Positions 10,879-18,340 of a DNA stretch of 64,000 nucleotides are shown in pieces. The translations under genes and the position numbers were made by a program. The notes beneath the pieces were generated by a model, which saw nothing but the letters and a program-made list of their open reading frames with translations, was not told the DNA's origin and made no database searches. Positions within the stretch are counted from its first letter, which is position 1, and each line of letters starts with the position of its first letter. The stretch spans positions 2,046,001 through 2,110,000 of the forward strand of contig OZ240208.1 of the NCBI GenBank assembly GCA_965197455.1, written 5' to 3'. The DNA is from JAGWBD01 sp965197455. GTDB taxonomy: Bacteria > Chloroflexota > Anaerolineae > Aggregatilineales > Phototrophicaceae.

Positions 10879-11700
10879 TTAGGCGCGTTCGACCAGCTCC
10901 AGGTCCACGCGGCCCTCGTCGCTGCCGGCGGCCGGCACCCACACGCCGCAGGGCCCGCCCTTGTCGCTGAGGCCGATTTCCAACTCCTCACCGTCAAAGG
11001 TTAGTAGCGGCTGATAAAACTTCGCGACCTTCTCTGCCTCGCCGACCACGTAGTGCGCGATCATGGCGCGGCGGAAGCGGTCGCTGGTCGTGTTGGGCCA
11101 GCTGCCGTGGATGACCTGGCCATTGAAGAAGAGGACGTCGCCCGGCTGCATGCGCAGCGGCCGCAGCTCCATCCAGTCTGCCAACGGGATGGTGCTGCCG
11201 CTGAAGAACTTGCGCGTGTCCGCGTCCACCAGGCAGAGTTTGGGCAGGTCCTGGGTGTGCGGCACGATTTTCATGCAGCCGTTGTCCTCGTAGCAGGCAT
11301 CGACCGCCATCCACGCCGCCAGGCAGGTGCCCGGCCGCACTTCCAGCGAGGGCTGGTCCTGATGCAGGGCCTGGCCGCGGGCGCCCGGCGGCTTGAAGTA
11401 GAACATGCTCTGCGCGGCCAGCGGCTCGCGCCCCAGCAGGGCCGTCGTCAAGTCGCGCAGCCGCGCATCCAGCAGCCAGTCGCGGCTGATGCGATCGTAA
11501 CGGTGCGGGTGTATCATGCGCGGATAGCGGTAGAGCGGGTCAGCCACATCACTGACCCCGTCGTCGTGGAAGCCGGTCTTGCGCGCGTTCAGCGCCATGA
11601 AATGCGCCTTCAGCGCCTCCACTTCCTCGAGCGGAAACACAGCCGGCACGACCACGTAGCCTTCATCCGCGAACTGTTCCACGTATTGTGTGACGCTCAT
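10879..11700 (-). CDS. Phytanoyl-CoA dioxygenase (PhyH) family protein
   Basis: This 273-residue non-haem Fe(II)/2-oxoglutarate-dependent oxygenase-like protein has the facial triad: ALHQDQPSLE supplies His-x-Asp and GQVIHGSWPN the distal His, followed by an Arg-containing segment (DRFRRAMIAHYV) suited to binding 2-oxoglutarate. The N-terminal FADEGYVVVPAVF is typical of the family, which hydroxylates varied small molecules; substrate cannot be assigned. The start ATG has GAGGAG 6 nt upstream. It ends 39 bp upstream of the ABC-F start, and the dinB-like gene precedes it by 10 bp. Confidence 0.9.
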   Translation of the reverse strand: MSVTQYVEQFADEGYVVVPAVFPLEEVEALKAHFMALNARKTGFHDDGVSDVADPLYRYPRMIHPHRYDRISRDWLLDARLRDLTTALLGREPLAAQSMFYFKPPGARGQALHQDQPSLEVRPGTCLAAWMAVDACYEDNGCMKIVPHTQDLPKLCLVDADTRKFFSGSTIPLADWMELRPLRMQPGDVLFFNGQVIHGSWPNTTSDRFRRAMIAHYVVGEAEKVAKFYQPLLTFDGEELEIGLSDKGGPCGVWVPAAGSDEGRVDLELVERA

Positions 11701-11710
11701 GTTGTACTCC

Positions 11711-12211
11711 TCAGTAACGTCCCTTGTAAAGCCAGCGCATCAGGCTGAGATCGAAGGACGGGCCGCCCATCCGGTCCGACATGGCCATGATTTCAGCGCG
11801 GTGGATGAGGCCGTGGTTGGGGATGTGCAGCAGGATGTGCCACACCCGGTTGTCGATGAGCTCACCTTCCGTCGATATGTACTGCGCCGGCGCCGCCAGG
11901 CCGGCCGCATCCAGTCCACCGGCGAAAGCGCGCACTTCCGCCTCGATCTCGTCCATGCGCGCCCCCAGCGCGGCCCGGTCGGGGAAGTCGCTGGCGGCCT
12001 GGCGCGTCACGGGCGAGCGACCCTGTGCGCGCTCCAGCCACAGCCATTCTCCGTTCAGCACATGCACCAGGCTGTCGCGGATGCTGCCATGCGAATAGTG
12101 CGAATCGTAAAGGTACTGCACCTCTTCCAGCTGCAGGATGCAATCCTGCCACACCTTGTGCTGCTCGGCGTAATGATAGTCGAGGAGGGTACGGATGACG
12201 TCGGGAGACAT
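11711..12211 (-). CDS. DinB-family (DinB_2-like) protein
   Basis: This 166-residue protein is predicted to form the DinB/YfiT-type four-helix bundle. LLDYHYAEQHKVWQ and SIRDSLVHVLNGEWLWLERAQG give the first His, and HILLHIPNHGLIHRAEI gives the later His pair, a likely metal site. Family members are often thiol-dependent transferases with unknown substrates. I chose the ATG at 12211 because family homology begins with SPDVIRTLLDYH; an upstream ATG at 12235 is possible. It probably shares a transcript with the PhyH-like gene. Confidence 0.82.
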   Translation of the reverse strand: MSPDVIRTLLDYHYAEQHKVWQDCILQLEEVQYLYDSHYSHGSIRDSLVHVLNGEWLWLERAQGRSPVTRQAASDFPDRAALGARMDEIEAEVRAFAGGLDAAGLAAPAQYISTEGELIDNRVWHILLHIPNHGLIHRAEIMAMSDRMGGPSFDLSLMRWLYKGRY

Positions 12212-12253
12212 AATCTGCCTGGCACACATGGCCACAAAGCATAGCGCAGGAGC

Positions 12254-12290
12254 GGCCCTCAGCCCAAACCTGTCTTCACGGGTGAGGGCC
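12254..12290. repeat. Palindromic intergenic repeat fragment (family member 2)
   Basis: The arms GGCCCTCA (12254-12261) and TGAGGGCC (12283-12290) are perfect inverted repeats around CCCAAACCTG. The left part, AGCGGCCCTCA then CCCAAACC, closely matches the repeat that starts at 32019. It lies in the 190-bp divergent region between dinB and the epimerase gene. Confidence 0.55.
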
Positions 12291-12401
12291 CGTCAGGACA
12301 CGCCTGCGCGCAGGGTCGGGGGACCGCGGGCCAACCACTCCCACCTGCCACCCGCGCCATGCACGCGCTATAGTGAGCGCCGACGCGGAACAGGAGCGGC
12401 C

Positions 12402-13352
12402 ATGCGCGTACTCATCACCGGCTCGAGCGGACAAATTGGCAGCAACCTGGGCCTGCATTTGCTGGCGCTGGGCCACGAGGTCTTCGGCGTCGACATCCGC
12501 CCCAACCGCTGGACGACGCGCATCCCGACCTTGCTGCAGGATCTGGGCGAGCCGACCACGCGCTTCGCGGGCGGCATCGGCGGAAATGACTGGCCGCAGG
12601 CGCTGGACCTGGTGGTGCATCTGGCCGCCCACGCCAAGGTGCACGAACTGGTCGAGCAGCCCCTGCGCGCCCTCGACAACATCGCCATCACCTTCAACGT
12701 GCTTGAGTTCTGCCGCCAGAACCGGCTGCCCATCATCTTCAGCAGCTCGCGCGAAATCTACGGCGACATCCACCGCTACATCACCGACGAGGCCCACGCC
12801 GACTTCACCTTCATGGAAAGCCCCTACGCCGCCAGCAAGGTCTCCGGCGAGGCGCTGATCTACTCCTTCGCGCAATGCTACGACCTGCCCTATCTCGTCT
12901 TCCGCTTCAGCAACGTCTACGGGCGCTACGACAACGACCTGGAGCGTATGGAGCGCGTCATCCCGCTCTTCGTGCGCGAAATTGGCGCCGGCCGGCCGAT
13001 CACGGTCTACGGGCGCGACAAGGTACTCGATTTCACTTACGTTGACGACTGCGTGCGTGGCGTCAGCGCCGGCATCGAGCGCCTGCTCGGCGGCGCCCTG
13101 CGCGACCAGACCATCAACCTGGCCTGCGGCGAAGGCCACAGCCTGCTGGACATGGTGGGCTACATCGGCGAGGCGCTCGAAATCGAGCCTGAGTTGAGCA
13201 TCGAACCCAGCCGCACCGGCGAGGTGACGCACTACGTCGCCAACATCGACAAGGCGCGCGAGCTGCTGGGCTATGCGCCACAAACCTCGCTGCGCGATGG
13301 CATCCACAAGGCCGTCGCCTGGTCGCAGCAATGGTCCGCCCGCCAGGCCTGA
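12402..13352 (+). CDS. NAD-dependent epimerase/dehydratase (extended SDR)
   Basis: This 316-residue nucleotide-sugar-type SDR has an N-terminal Rossmann fold RVLITGSSGQIGSNL with the GxxGxxG pattern, an acidic VDIRPNRW end to strand 2, and VVHLAAHAKVHE. The catalytic SSSREIYG (Ser) is followed by YAASKVSGEAL (Tyr-x-x-x-Lys). FRFSNVYGRYD and FTYVDDCVRG are typical of UDP-glucose 4-epimerase/dTDP-glucose-dehydratase relatives. Exact substrate unknown. The ATG at 12402 sits after AGGAGCGGCC. The longer open frame upstream is not conserved and contains a repeat. Confidence 0.9.
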   Translation: MRVLITGSSGQIGSNLGLHLLALGHEVFGVDIRPNRWTTRIPTLLQDLGEPTTRFAGGIGGNDWPQALDLVVHLAAHAKVHELVEQPLRALDNIAITFNVLEFCRQNRLPIIFSSSREIYGDIHRYITDEAHADFTFMESPYAASKVSGEALIYSFAQCYDLPYLVFRFSNVYGRYDNDLERMERVIPLFVREIGAGRPITVYGRDKVLDFTYVDDCVRGVSAGIERLLGGALRDQTINLACGEGHSLLDMVGYIGEALEIEPELSIEPSRTGEVTHYVANIDKARELLGYAPQTSLRDGIHKAVAWSQQWSARQA

Positions 13353-13365
13353 ACTGACTGCCCGA

Positions 13366-13393
13366 TTGCCACCGGCTTAACTTTCAATATGAT
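13366..13393 (+). promoter_or_regulatory. Predicted sigma70-type promoter of the Cache-like gene
   Basis: TTGCCA (13366-13371), 16-bp spacer, TATGAT (13388-13393), in a locally AT-rich stretch. It lies about 80 nt upstream of the start at 13475. Confidence 0.5.
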
Positions 13394-13474
13394 ATATTGT
13401 TCCTTAATCTTTTTGGGGGCGGGCGCATGCGTTGTGCCCGTCCCTTGCGCCCGACTGAAAGGAAGGATCAGATC

Positions 13475-14866
13475 ATGCGGAGTCGTTGGAACAGCCCCTG
13501 GCTGGTGGCCCCTGTGTTCGCCCTGCTGCTGACGCTGCTGGCCGCGCCGGTCGCGGCGCAGACCCCCTGCGACAGTCACGCGGGCCGGCTGGCCGACCTG
13601 CATACGCGTCAGCAACTGAAGCAGTTCGTGCACTGCGCTGCCGCCCACGTCGAGGCTGTCGGCTGGGAGCAGGCCGCGCAGGACTTTGATGGCAGTGCCT
13701 GGTATGACGAGCCCGTCTACCTCTTCGCCGGCGCGGATGGCGCAGCCTTCTTTATCATCGGTTCAGGAATACCCGGCGGCACCGACATGATGGAGCTGCA
13801 GGATTCGGACGGGGTCCAGATCACGCGCGAGATGGAGCGCATCGTCACGAGCTTTGGCGAAGGCTTCGTCTACTACCGCTTTCCAAACCGCGTCACAGGC
13901 CAGGAAGAGCCCAAGGTGGCCTACGTCAAATTGATGGAACGCGATGGCGAACCGGCCCTTATCGGCGCAGGCTATTTCGCGACCGACACGCACGCCACCT
14001 GCTCACCGGACGTGGTGCGCGCCTCCCTCGTCTACAGCGAAGCCGACGTCGAACGCTTCGTGAACTGCGCCGCCCACTACCTGCAGCAAAACGGTCTGCA
14101 GGCGCTGCACGACTTCAGCAATGACGAGCGCTGGAACGCCGGCCCCACTTACCTCTTCCTGCTCGACATGGAAACCCTGCGTATGGTGGTCAACGGCGGC
14201 CAGCCGCATCTGGTCGGCGCCACCCGCGACGCCGCGGCCTATGCCGAAGACCAGGTGAAGACCGTGCCGGAAATGCAGCGCATCCTCGCAAGCCATGATG
14301 ATGGCTACGTCTACTACACCTTCCGCAATCCGGCCACCGATGAAGAAGGCCGCAAAATCGCCTATGCACGCCGCGTGCTGGTCGACGGGCGCGCCTACAT
14401 CCTCGCCTCCGGCCTTTACGTCCCTGCCGACGAGTGCCGCGCGCTGCCGCTGGCGCGCGAGATCGACACGCGCGAGGAGTTGCAGCTCTACGTGCGCTGT
14501 GGCACACAGCTCTTCGAGGAACGCGGCGAGCTGGCCTACGATCTCTTCCGCCATCACCCGCAGTGGGTCGGCGGTTCGTCCTACCTCTTCGTTTCGGGCT
14601 CGGACTGCCGCAACCTCTTCTACCCGCTCGACTACCTCTACGATGAATCAGAGGATTGCTACCTCGAGGACGCCAGTGGCAACCTGGCGAACCAGATCAT
14701 CCTCGACATGTCGACCAGTGAAGCAGGCGAGGGCTGGGTCAGCTACGTGTGGCTGAACCCGACCAGCGAGACGGTTGAGCCCAAGAACGCCTACATCATC
14801 GGCTCGACGCTCAATGGCGAGCATGTCTCGGTCGGCGCCGGCCTCTACGAATCAGAAATGCAGTAA
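13475..14866 (+). CDS. Secreted protein with three Cache-like sensor repeats
   Basis: This 463-residue protein has a signal peptide ending LLAAPVAAQ and then three repeats of about 140 residues. Each starts with a Cys-containing helix (QQLKQFVHCAAAHVE, ADVERFVNCAAHYLQ, EELQLYVRCGTQLFE), then a short Trp-containing turn and a YLF strand, and ends with VYYRFPN/VYYTFRNP/VSYVWLNP, an Ile/Val-A-Y strand and a GAGYF/ASGLY/GAGLY close. This fits single-Cache (sCache_2) ligand domains, normally the sensory part of a chemoreceptor or kinase. Here no transmembrane anchor or signalling domain follows. The start has AAGGAAGG upstream. Role unknown, possibly a soluble binding protein. Confidence 0.75.
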   Translation: MRSRWNSPWLVAPVFALLLTLLAAPVAAQTPCDSHAGRLADLHTRQQLKQFVHCAAAHVEAVGWEQAAQDFDGSAWYDEPVYLFAGADGAAFFIIGSGIPGGTDMMELQDSDGVQITREMERIVTSFGEGFVYYRFPNRVTGQEEPKVAYVKLMERDGEPALIGAGYFATDTHATCSPDVVRASLVYSEADVERFVNCAAHYLQQNGLQALHDFSNDERWNAGPTYLFLLDMETLRMVVNGGQPHLVGATRDAAAYAEDQVKTVPEMQRILASHDDGYVYYTFRNPATDEEGRKIAYARRVLVDGRAYILASGLYVPADECRALPLAREIDTREELQLYVRCGTQLFEERGELAYDLFRHHPQWVGGSSYLFVSGSDCRNLFYPLDYLYDESEDCYLEDASGNLANQIILDMSTSEAGEGWVSYVWLNPTSETVEPKNAYIIGSTLNGEHVSVGAGLYESEMQ

Positions 14867-14888
14867 TTTAAAACGCTGAACCACCCCC

Positions 14889-14915
14889 GCGTCCGGCGCT
14901 CACGCTGCCGGGCGC
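14889..14915. terminator. Possible bidirectional stem-loop between convergent genes
   Basis: GCGTCCGGC (14889-14897) pairs with GCCGGGCGC (14907-14915), one G-U wobble, 9-nt loop. It lies in the 68-bp gap between the Cache-like gene and arsM, which converge. There is no T tract on either side, so terminator function is tentative. Confidence 0.35.
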
Positions 14916-14934
14916 GAACACACTGACTTCGGGT

Positions 14935-15660
14935 TCAGGTCTGCGGCTTGCTGGCCGTGATGCGCGCGCTGAAAAGTGGCGGCATGCCCGGCTGCAACGG
15001 AATGATGTCGCAGGCATCCTGCATCCCGGCCACCTCAATCTCCGCAAATCCCGCTTCACGCATCAGCCCGGTGTACTCCGCCAGCGGGATGGCGCCGGTC
15101 ACACACTCCGCCCACTTCTCCTGGTCCGCACGCAGTTCCGGCGCAAACTCGCCCGCGCTGACGATGTCGCTGACGGCGATGCGCCCGCCCGGCTTCAGCA
15201 CGCGCCACGCCTCACGGAGGACCGGCGCCTTGTCCGGCGTGAGGTTGATGACGCAGTTGGAGAGGATGACGTCGATCGAGTCGGTCTCCACCGGCAGCGC
15301 CTCGATCTGTCCCTCACGGAACTCGACCTGCGCCACGCCCATGCGCTCCCGCGCGGCTTCGGCGCGCGCCAGCATGGCCGGCGTCATGTCCACGCCGATG
15401 ACGCGCCCCTCTGGCCCCACCGCGCGCGCGGCCAGGAAACAGTCGATGCCCGCGCCGCTGCCCAGGTCCAGCACCGTCTCGCCCGGGCGCAGGTCGGCGC
15501 TCTCCAGCGGATTGCCGCAGCCCAGCGAAAGTTCAGTCACCTCGGCCGGCAGCTCTCTCAGCAACGCCTCGTCATACAGCCCCGGCGAGCAGCAACTCTG
15601 GCTCTGCTGCGCAAGTTCTCCGTAACGCAAACGCACGACTTCGTGGATGGTTTCGCTCAT
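14935..15660 (-). CDS. arsM: Arsenite methyltransferase
   Basis: This 241-residue SAM-dependent methyltransferase converts As(III) to methylated species. SQSCCSPGLYDEALL precedes the SAM core VLDLGSGAGIDCFLAARAVG, then VIGVDMTPAMLARA, ILSNCVINLTPDK and WAECVTGAIPL. The cysteines in CCSP, SNCVIN and AECVTGA match the three conserved As-binding cysteines of the ArsM family. The start at 15660 overlaps the arsR stop by 4 nt (ATGA). The longer open frame upstream is a shadow of arsR. Together with arsR it makes a compact arsenic-response operon; no arsB/acr3 efflux gene is nearby. Confidence 0.93.
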   Translation of the reverse strand: MSETIHEVVRLRYGELAQQSQSCCSPGLYDEALLRELPAEVTELSLGCGNPLESADLRPGETVLDLGSGAGIDCFLAARAVGPEGRVIGVDMTPAMLARAEAARERMGVAQVEFREGQIEALPVETDSIDVILSNCVINLTPDKAPVLREAWRVLKPGGRIAVSDIVSAGEFAPELRADQEKWAECVTGAIPLAEYTGLMREAGFAEIEVAGMQDACDIIPLQPGMPPLFSARITASKPQT

Positions 15661-15983
15661 TCTGGATCCCTTTCCTCGTGGCTGGCCCCCACCGGCGCCA
15701 GCGCGTAATCCGGCGCATAAACGCGCATCAACTCGCCACAGCACTGCGTCAGCCACGCCTGATTCAGCGTGTAGTGACGGTGGCGTCCCACCTGCCGCAC
15801 ACAGACCAGGTCGGCCTCCTCCAGCAAACGCAGGTGGTGGCTGACCGTCGGCTGCTGCACCTGACCCGCCAGGGCGAGCACCAGCTCGTTGACCGTCAGC
15901 CAGCGGCAGCACAGCTGACGCAGCATCGCCTGGCGCGTACCGTCGGCCAGGGCCTTCGCGAATTGCAGCGACTCAACAGTCAT
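15657..15983 (-). CDS. arsR: ArsR-family metalloregulator
   Basis: This 108-residue winged-helix repressor is expected to leave DNA when As(III) or a similar metal binds. The core is MTVESLQFAKALADGTRQAMLRQL, the recognition helix QQPTVSHHLRLLEEADLV and the wing RQVGRHRHYTLN. It has two vicinal Cys pairs, QLCCRW in helix 2 and TQCCGEL near the C-terminus, rather than the classic ELCVCDL site, so the sensing geometry may differ. It is coupled to arsM. It probably represses its own promoter through the palindrome at 15993-16012. Confidence 0.93.
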   Translation of the reverse strand: MTVESLQFAKALADGTRQAMLRQLCCRWLTVNELVLALAGQVQQPTVSHHLRLLEEADLVCVRQVGRHRHYTLNQAWLTQCCGELMRVYAPDYALAPVGASHEERDPE

Positions 15984-15989
15984 ACCCGC

Positions 15990-16017
15990 ATTATATTGAT
16001 GGCTATCAATATGTCAA
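15990..16017 (-). promoter_or_regulatory. arsRM promoter, apparently leaderless
   Basis: On the minus strand TTGACA (16017-16012), a 16-bp spacer and TATAAT (15995-15990) form a consensus sigma70 promoter. The expected start, about 7 nt past the -10, coincides with the A of the arsR ATG at 15983. No Shine-Dalgarno fits upstream, so the transcript is probably leaderless. Confidence 0.75.
15993..16012. promoter_or_regulatory. ArsR operator palindrome
   Basis: ATATTGAT-GGCT-ATCAATAT is a perfect inverted repeat with 8-bp arms. It lies between the -35 and -10 boxes of the arsRM promoter and overlaps both edges, the expected position for steric repression. The ATCAA half-site is characteristic of ArsR/SmtB operators. 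Confidence 0.75.
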
Positions 16018-16133
16018 GTGTGAGCGCCGCCGCGGAGCTGCGCCTGTTGTACACTGGCGCCCGCTACGTCACAGTTTCGCAAGAACCGCATGTTACAAAC
16101 AGGGTCGTAGGGGCGCAGGAGAGACAGGTCGCA

Positions 16134-16706
16134 ATGAGCAAGTGGATCATCGTCGCGTTGCTGTTGCTGGCCGCCTGCAGCGCCAGTGAGAAGCCGGAGG
16201 GGGGCGTGAGCTACCCGGCGAACTACGACACGACCTTCGCGCATTACGCCACGATCGACCGCGGCGACGCCATCATTCGCGATCTCTACATCAGCCCGCG
16301 GGCGCTGCAGGGCCTGCGCAATACCGGTCGCCTGCCCGACGACAGCGTGCTGGTCATCGAGGCCTGGGAGGCCGCCGTGGACGCGGACGGCGCCCGGCTG
16401 CTGGACGCGAATGGCCGCTATCGCAAGGCGGAGCCCATATCCCAGCTGCACGTGGCGCACAAACGCGGCGACTGGAGCGGGGACGACTTCCCGGGTGCGG
16501 CGCGCGCCGGCAACTGGAACTTCGGCTCCTTCGACTACGATAGCGGCGAACCCGTCGACGAAAACCTCACTGCCTGCTTCAACTGCCACCAGGCCAACGC
16601 GCGCAACGACTTCATCTACAGCGCGCGCGAGTTGACGCGCTTCGCCATGAGCGACACGACGCAGTACTTCTTCTGCGAACTCTCGCGCCGCAACCCCTGC
16701 CCCTGA
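16134..16706 (+). CDS. Cytochrome P460-like lipoprotein with CxxCH haem motif
   Basis: This 190-residue protein has a lipoprotein signal peptide (MSKWIIVALLLLAAC, lipobox LLAAC), so it should be anchored outside the membrane. The mature part carries RGDAIIRDLYISPRA, DDSVLVIEAWEAA, the core GNWNFGSFDYDSG and then CFNCHQANARNDFIY. CxxCH would bind a c-type haem. The arrangement, with a two-layer beta domain and C-terminal CxxCH, resembles cytochrome P460/cytochrome c'-beta proteins, some of which oxidise hydroxylamine or bind NO. I see no obvious crosslinking Lys evidence, so catalysis is not assigned. It lies divergently next to arsR. Confidence 0.75.
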   Translation: MSKWIIVALLLLAACSASEKPEGGVSYPANYDTTFAHYATIDRGDAIIRDLYISPRALQGLRNTGRLPDDSVLVIEAWEAAVDADGARLLDANGRYRKAEPISQLHVAHKRGDWSGDDFPGAARAGNWNFGSFDYDSGEPVDENLTACFNCHQANARNDFIYSARELTRFAMSDTTQYFFCELSRRNPCP

Positions 16707-16715
16707 GCGCGCCCC

Positions 16716-17006
16716 TCAGTCCACCCCGTCCAGAGCCAGGAAGCTGGCCGTGGAGGCCGGCAGCCGCAGCTCCTTCGCAGCCTGATACTCCGCCGACTCA
16801 TAGAATTCCTGCACCCGCTCCAGCGAGGGGAACTCGATCAGCACGATGCGGTTCGCCGGCCTCTCGCCCTCCAGCGTGACCACCGCGCCGCCGCGCGTGA
16901 GGAAGCGACCGCCATATTTTGTGATGATGTCCGGCGTCTGCGCCGTGTACTTACGATACTGCTGCATGTCTGCCACATCGACCTGAGCGAGCAGATAGGC
17001 GGCCAT
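16716..17006 (-). CDS. DUF1330 family protein
   Basis: This 96-residue single-domain protein of the dimeric alpha-beta barrel fold reads MAAYLLAQVDVADMQQYRKY, GGRFLTRGGAVVTLEGE, RIVLIEFPSLERVQEFYES and AKELRLPAS. These match the DUF1330 pattern, whose biochemical role is unknown. The ATG follows GGAGG at 5-6 nt. It ends 9 bp from the convergent P460-like gene. Confidence 0.9.
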   Translation of the reverse strand: MAAYLLAQVDVADMQQYRKYTAQTPDIITKYGGRFLTRGGAVVTLEGERPANRIVLIEFPSLERVQEFYESAEYQAAKELRLPASTASFLALDGVD

Positions 17007-17155
17007 GGGTTACCTCCATCACGGGTGATTGTCAGCGCCAGCGCAGTATACCCCGGCCCGGGATACCAGCCTGACTAAGACGATTCTCATCAGGAGGACG
17101 CTGCGAGTCGCTATAGTTGGGTCAACGCACAGGACACAGAGACAAGATCAGCCTC

Positions 17156-18337
17156 GTGAACCCCTCACCGCTGCGGCGCCTGCTCCTGCTCATGACGCCC
17201 CTGCTGCTCATCGCCTTCGGCTTTGTGCTGGGCACGCAGTTGCTGCCCGGCAGGGCCGCGCCATTGCCACAGATCAGCGTCCCGGCCGCGACGCCCGACC
17301 TCGACGCGCTGGCCCTGGCCCCGCACGAAGACAGCATCGCGCGCATTTACAACCGCGTCAGCCCGTCAGTCGTCTCCATCAATGTGACTTCCATGCAGGC
17401 CGGCCGCCTGGGCGTCTCGGGCGGCTCCGGCTTCGTCATCAGCGACGAGGGGCACATCGTCACCAACTATCACGTCGTCGAAGGCGCGACGCGCGACGGC
17501 ATCGAGGTCAACTTCCTGGATGGCACCATCGTGCGCGGCTCAATCGTCGGCGAAGACCCGGACTCCGACCTCGCGGTGCTACAGGTCTCGCTGCCGCAGG
17601 AACAGCTACGGCCGCTGACGCTGGCAGACTCGGACAGCCTGGTCATCGGCCAGAGCGCCCTGGCGATCGGCAGCCCCTTCGGCCAGCGCTGGACCCTGAC
17701 CGCCGGCATCATCAGCGCGCTCGACCGCACGATCCAGGGAATGACCAACTTCACCATCGGCTCGGTCATCCAGACCGACGCAGCCATCAACCAGGGCAAC
17801 AGCGGCGGCCCGCTCTTCGACCTGAAGGGCGAGGTCATCGGCGTAAATGCGCAGATCGTCAGCCAGCGTGGCGTCAATTCCGGCGTCGGTTTCGCCATCC
17901 CCAGCAACCTCGTGCGCCGCGTCGTCGATGAGCTCATCCGCGACGGCGAGGTGCGCTACAGCTACCTGGGCATCGGCAGCAGCTGGCAAATCGCCCCCCG
18001 CCAGGGATCCGTCAGCCTGTTCATCAACCTCAACCTGATTGAAACGCTCAACCTGCCCAACAACCTGCGCGGCGTGGTCATCGGCAGCGTGCTGACCGGC
18101 GGTCCGGCCGACCGCGCCGGCCTGCGCAACCCTGGTGAAGCGGTGCGCGTTCGCGGCCAGCTGGTGCCCACCGCGGCCGACATCATCACCGCCATCAACG
18201 GCGTCCCGGTCACCGACATGAACACGCTGGTCTCCTGGCTGGCCAGCCACACGCGCCCCGGCGACGAGGTCACGCTCTCCGTCTGGCGCGATGGCGCGCC
18301 GCTCAGTCTGCCGCTGACCCTGGGCGAACGCCCCTGA
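17156..18337 (+). CDS. HtrA/DegP-like trypsin-type serine protease with PDZ domain
   Basis: This protein is a membrane-anchored extracytoplasmic quality-control protease. From the GTG at 17156 it has 393 residues: a positively charged start, one transmembrane segment (LLLLMTPLLLIAFGFVLGT), a linker, and a chymotrypsin-fold domain with the triad His in TNYHVVEG, Asp in DPDSDLAVLQV and Ser in QGNSGGPLFD. A C-terminal PDZ domain (about 280-385) has VLTGGPADRAGLRN and DIITAINGVPVTDMNTL. An upstream TTG and an internal ATG at 17192 are alternative starts. Family members form trimers and degrade misfolded envelope proteins. It converges with the FolC-like gene, 3 bp apart. Confidence 0.93.
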   Translation: MNPSPLRRLLLLMTPLLLIAFGFVLGTQLLPGRAAPLPQISVPAATPDLDALALAPHEDSIARIYNRVSPSVVSINVTSMQAGRLGVSGGSGFVISDEGHIVTNYHVVEGATRDGIEVNFLDGTIVRGSIVGEDPDSDLAVLQVSLPQEQLRPLTLADSDSLVIGQSALAIGSPFGQRWTLTAGIISALDRTIQGMTNFTIGSVIQTDAAINQGNSGGPLFDLKGEVIGVNAQIVSQRGVNSGVGFAIPSNLVRRVVDELIRDGEVRYSYLGIGSSWQIAPRQGSVSLFINLNLIETLNLPNNLRGVVIGSVLTGGPADRAGLRNPGEAVRVRGQLVPTAADIITAINGVPVTDMNTLVSWLASHTRPGDEVTLSVWRDGAPLSLPLTLGERP

Positions 18338-18340
18338 CGC

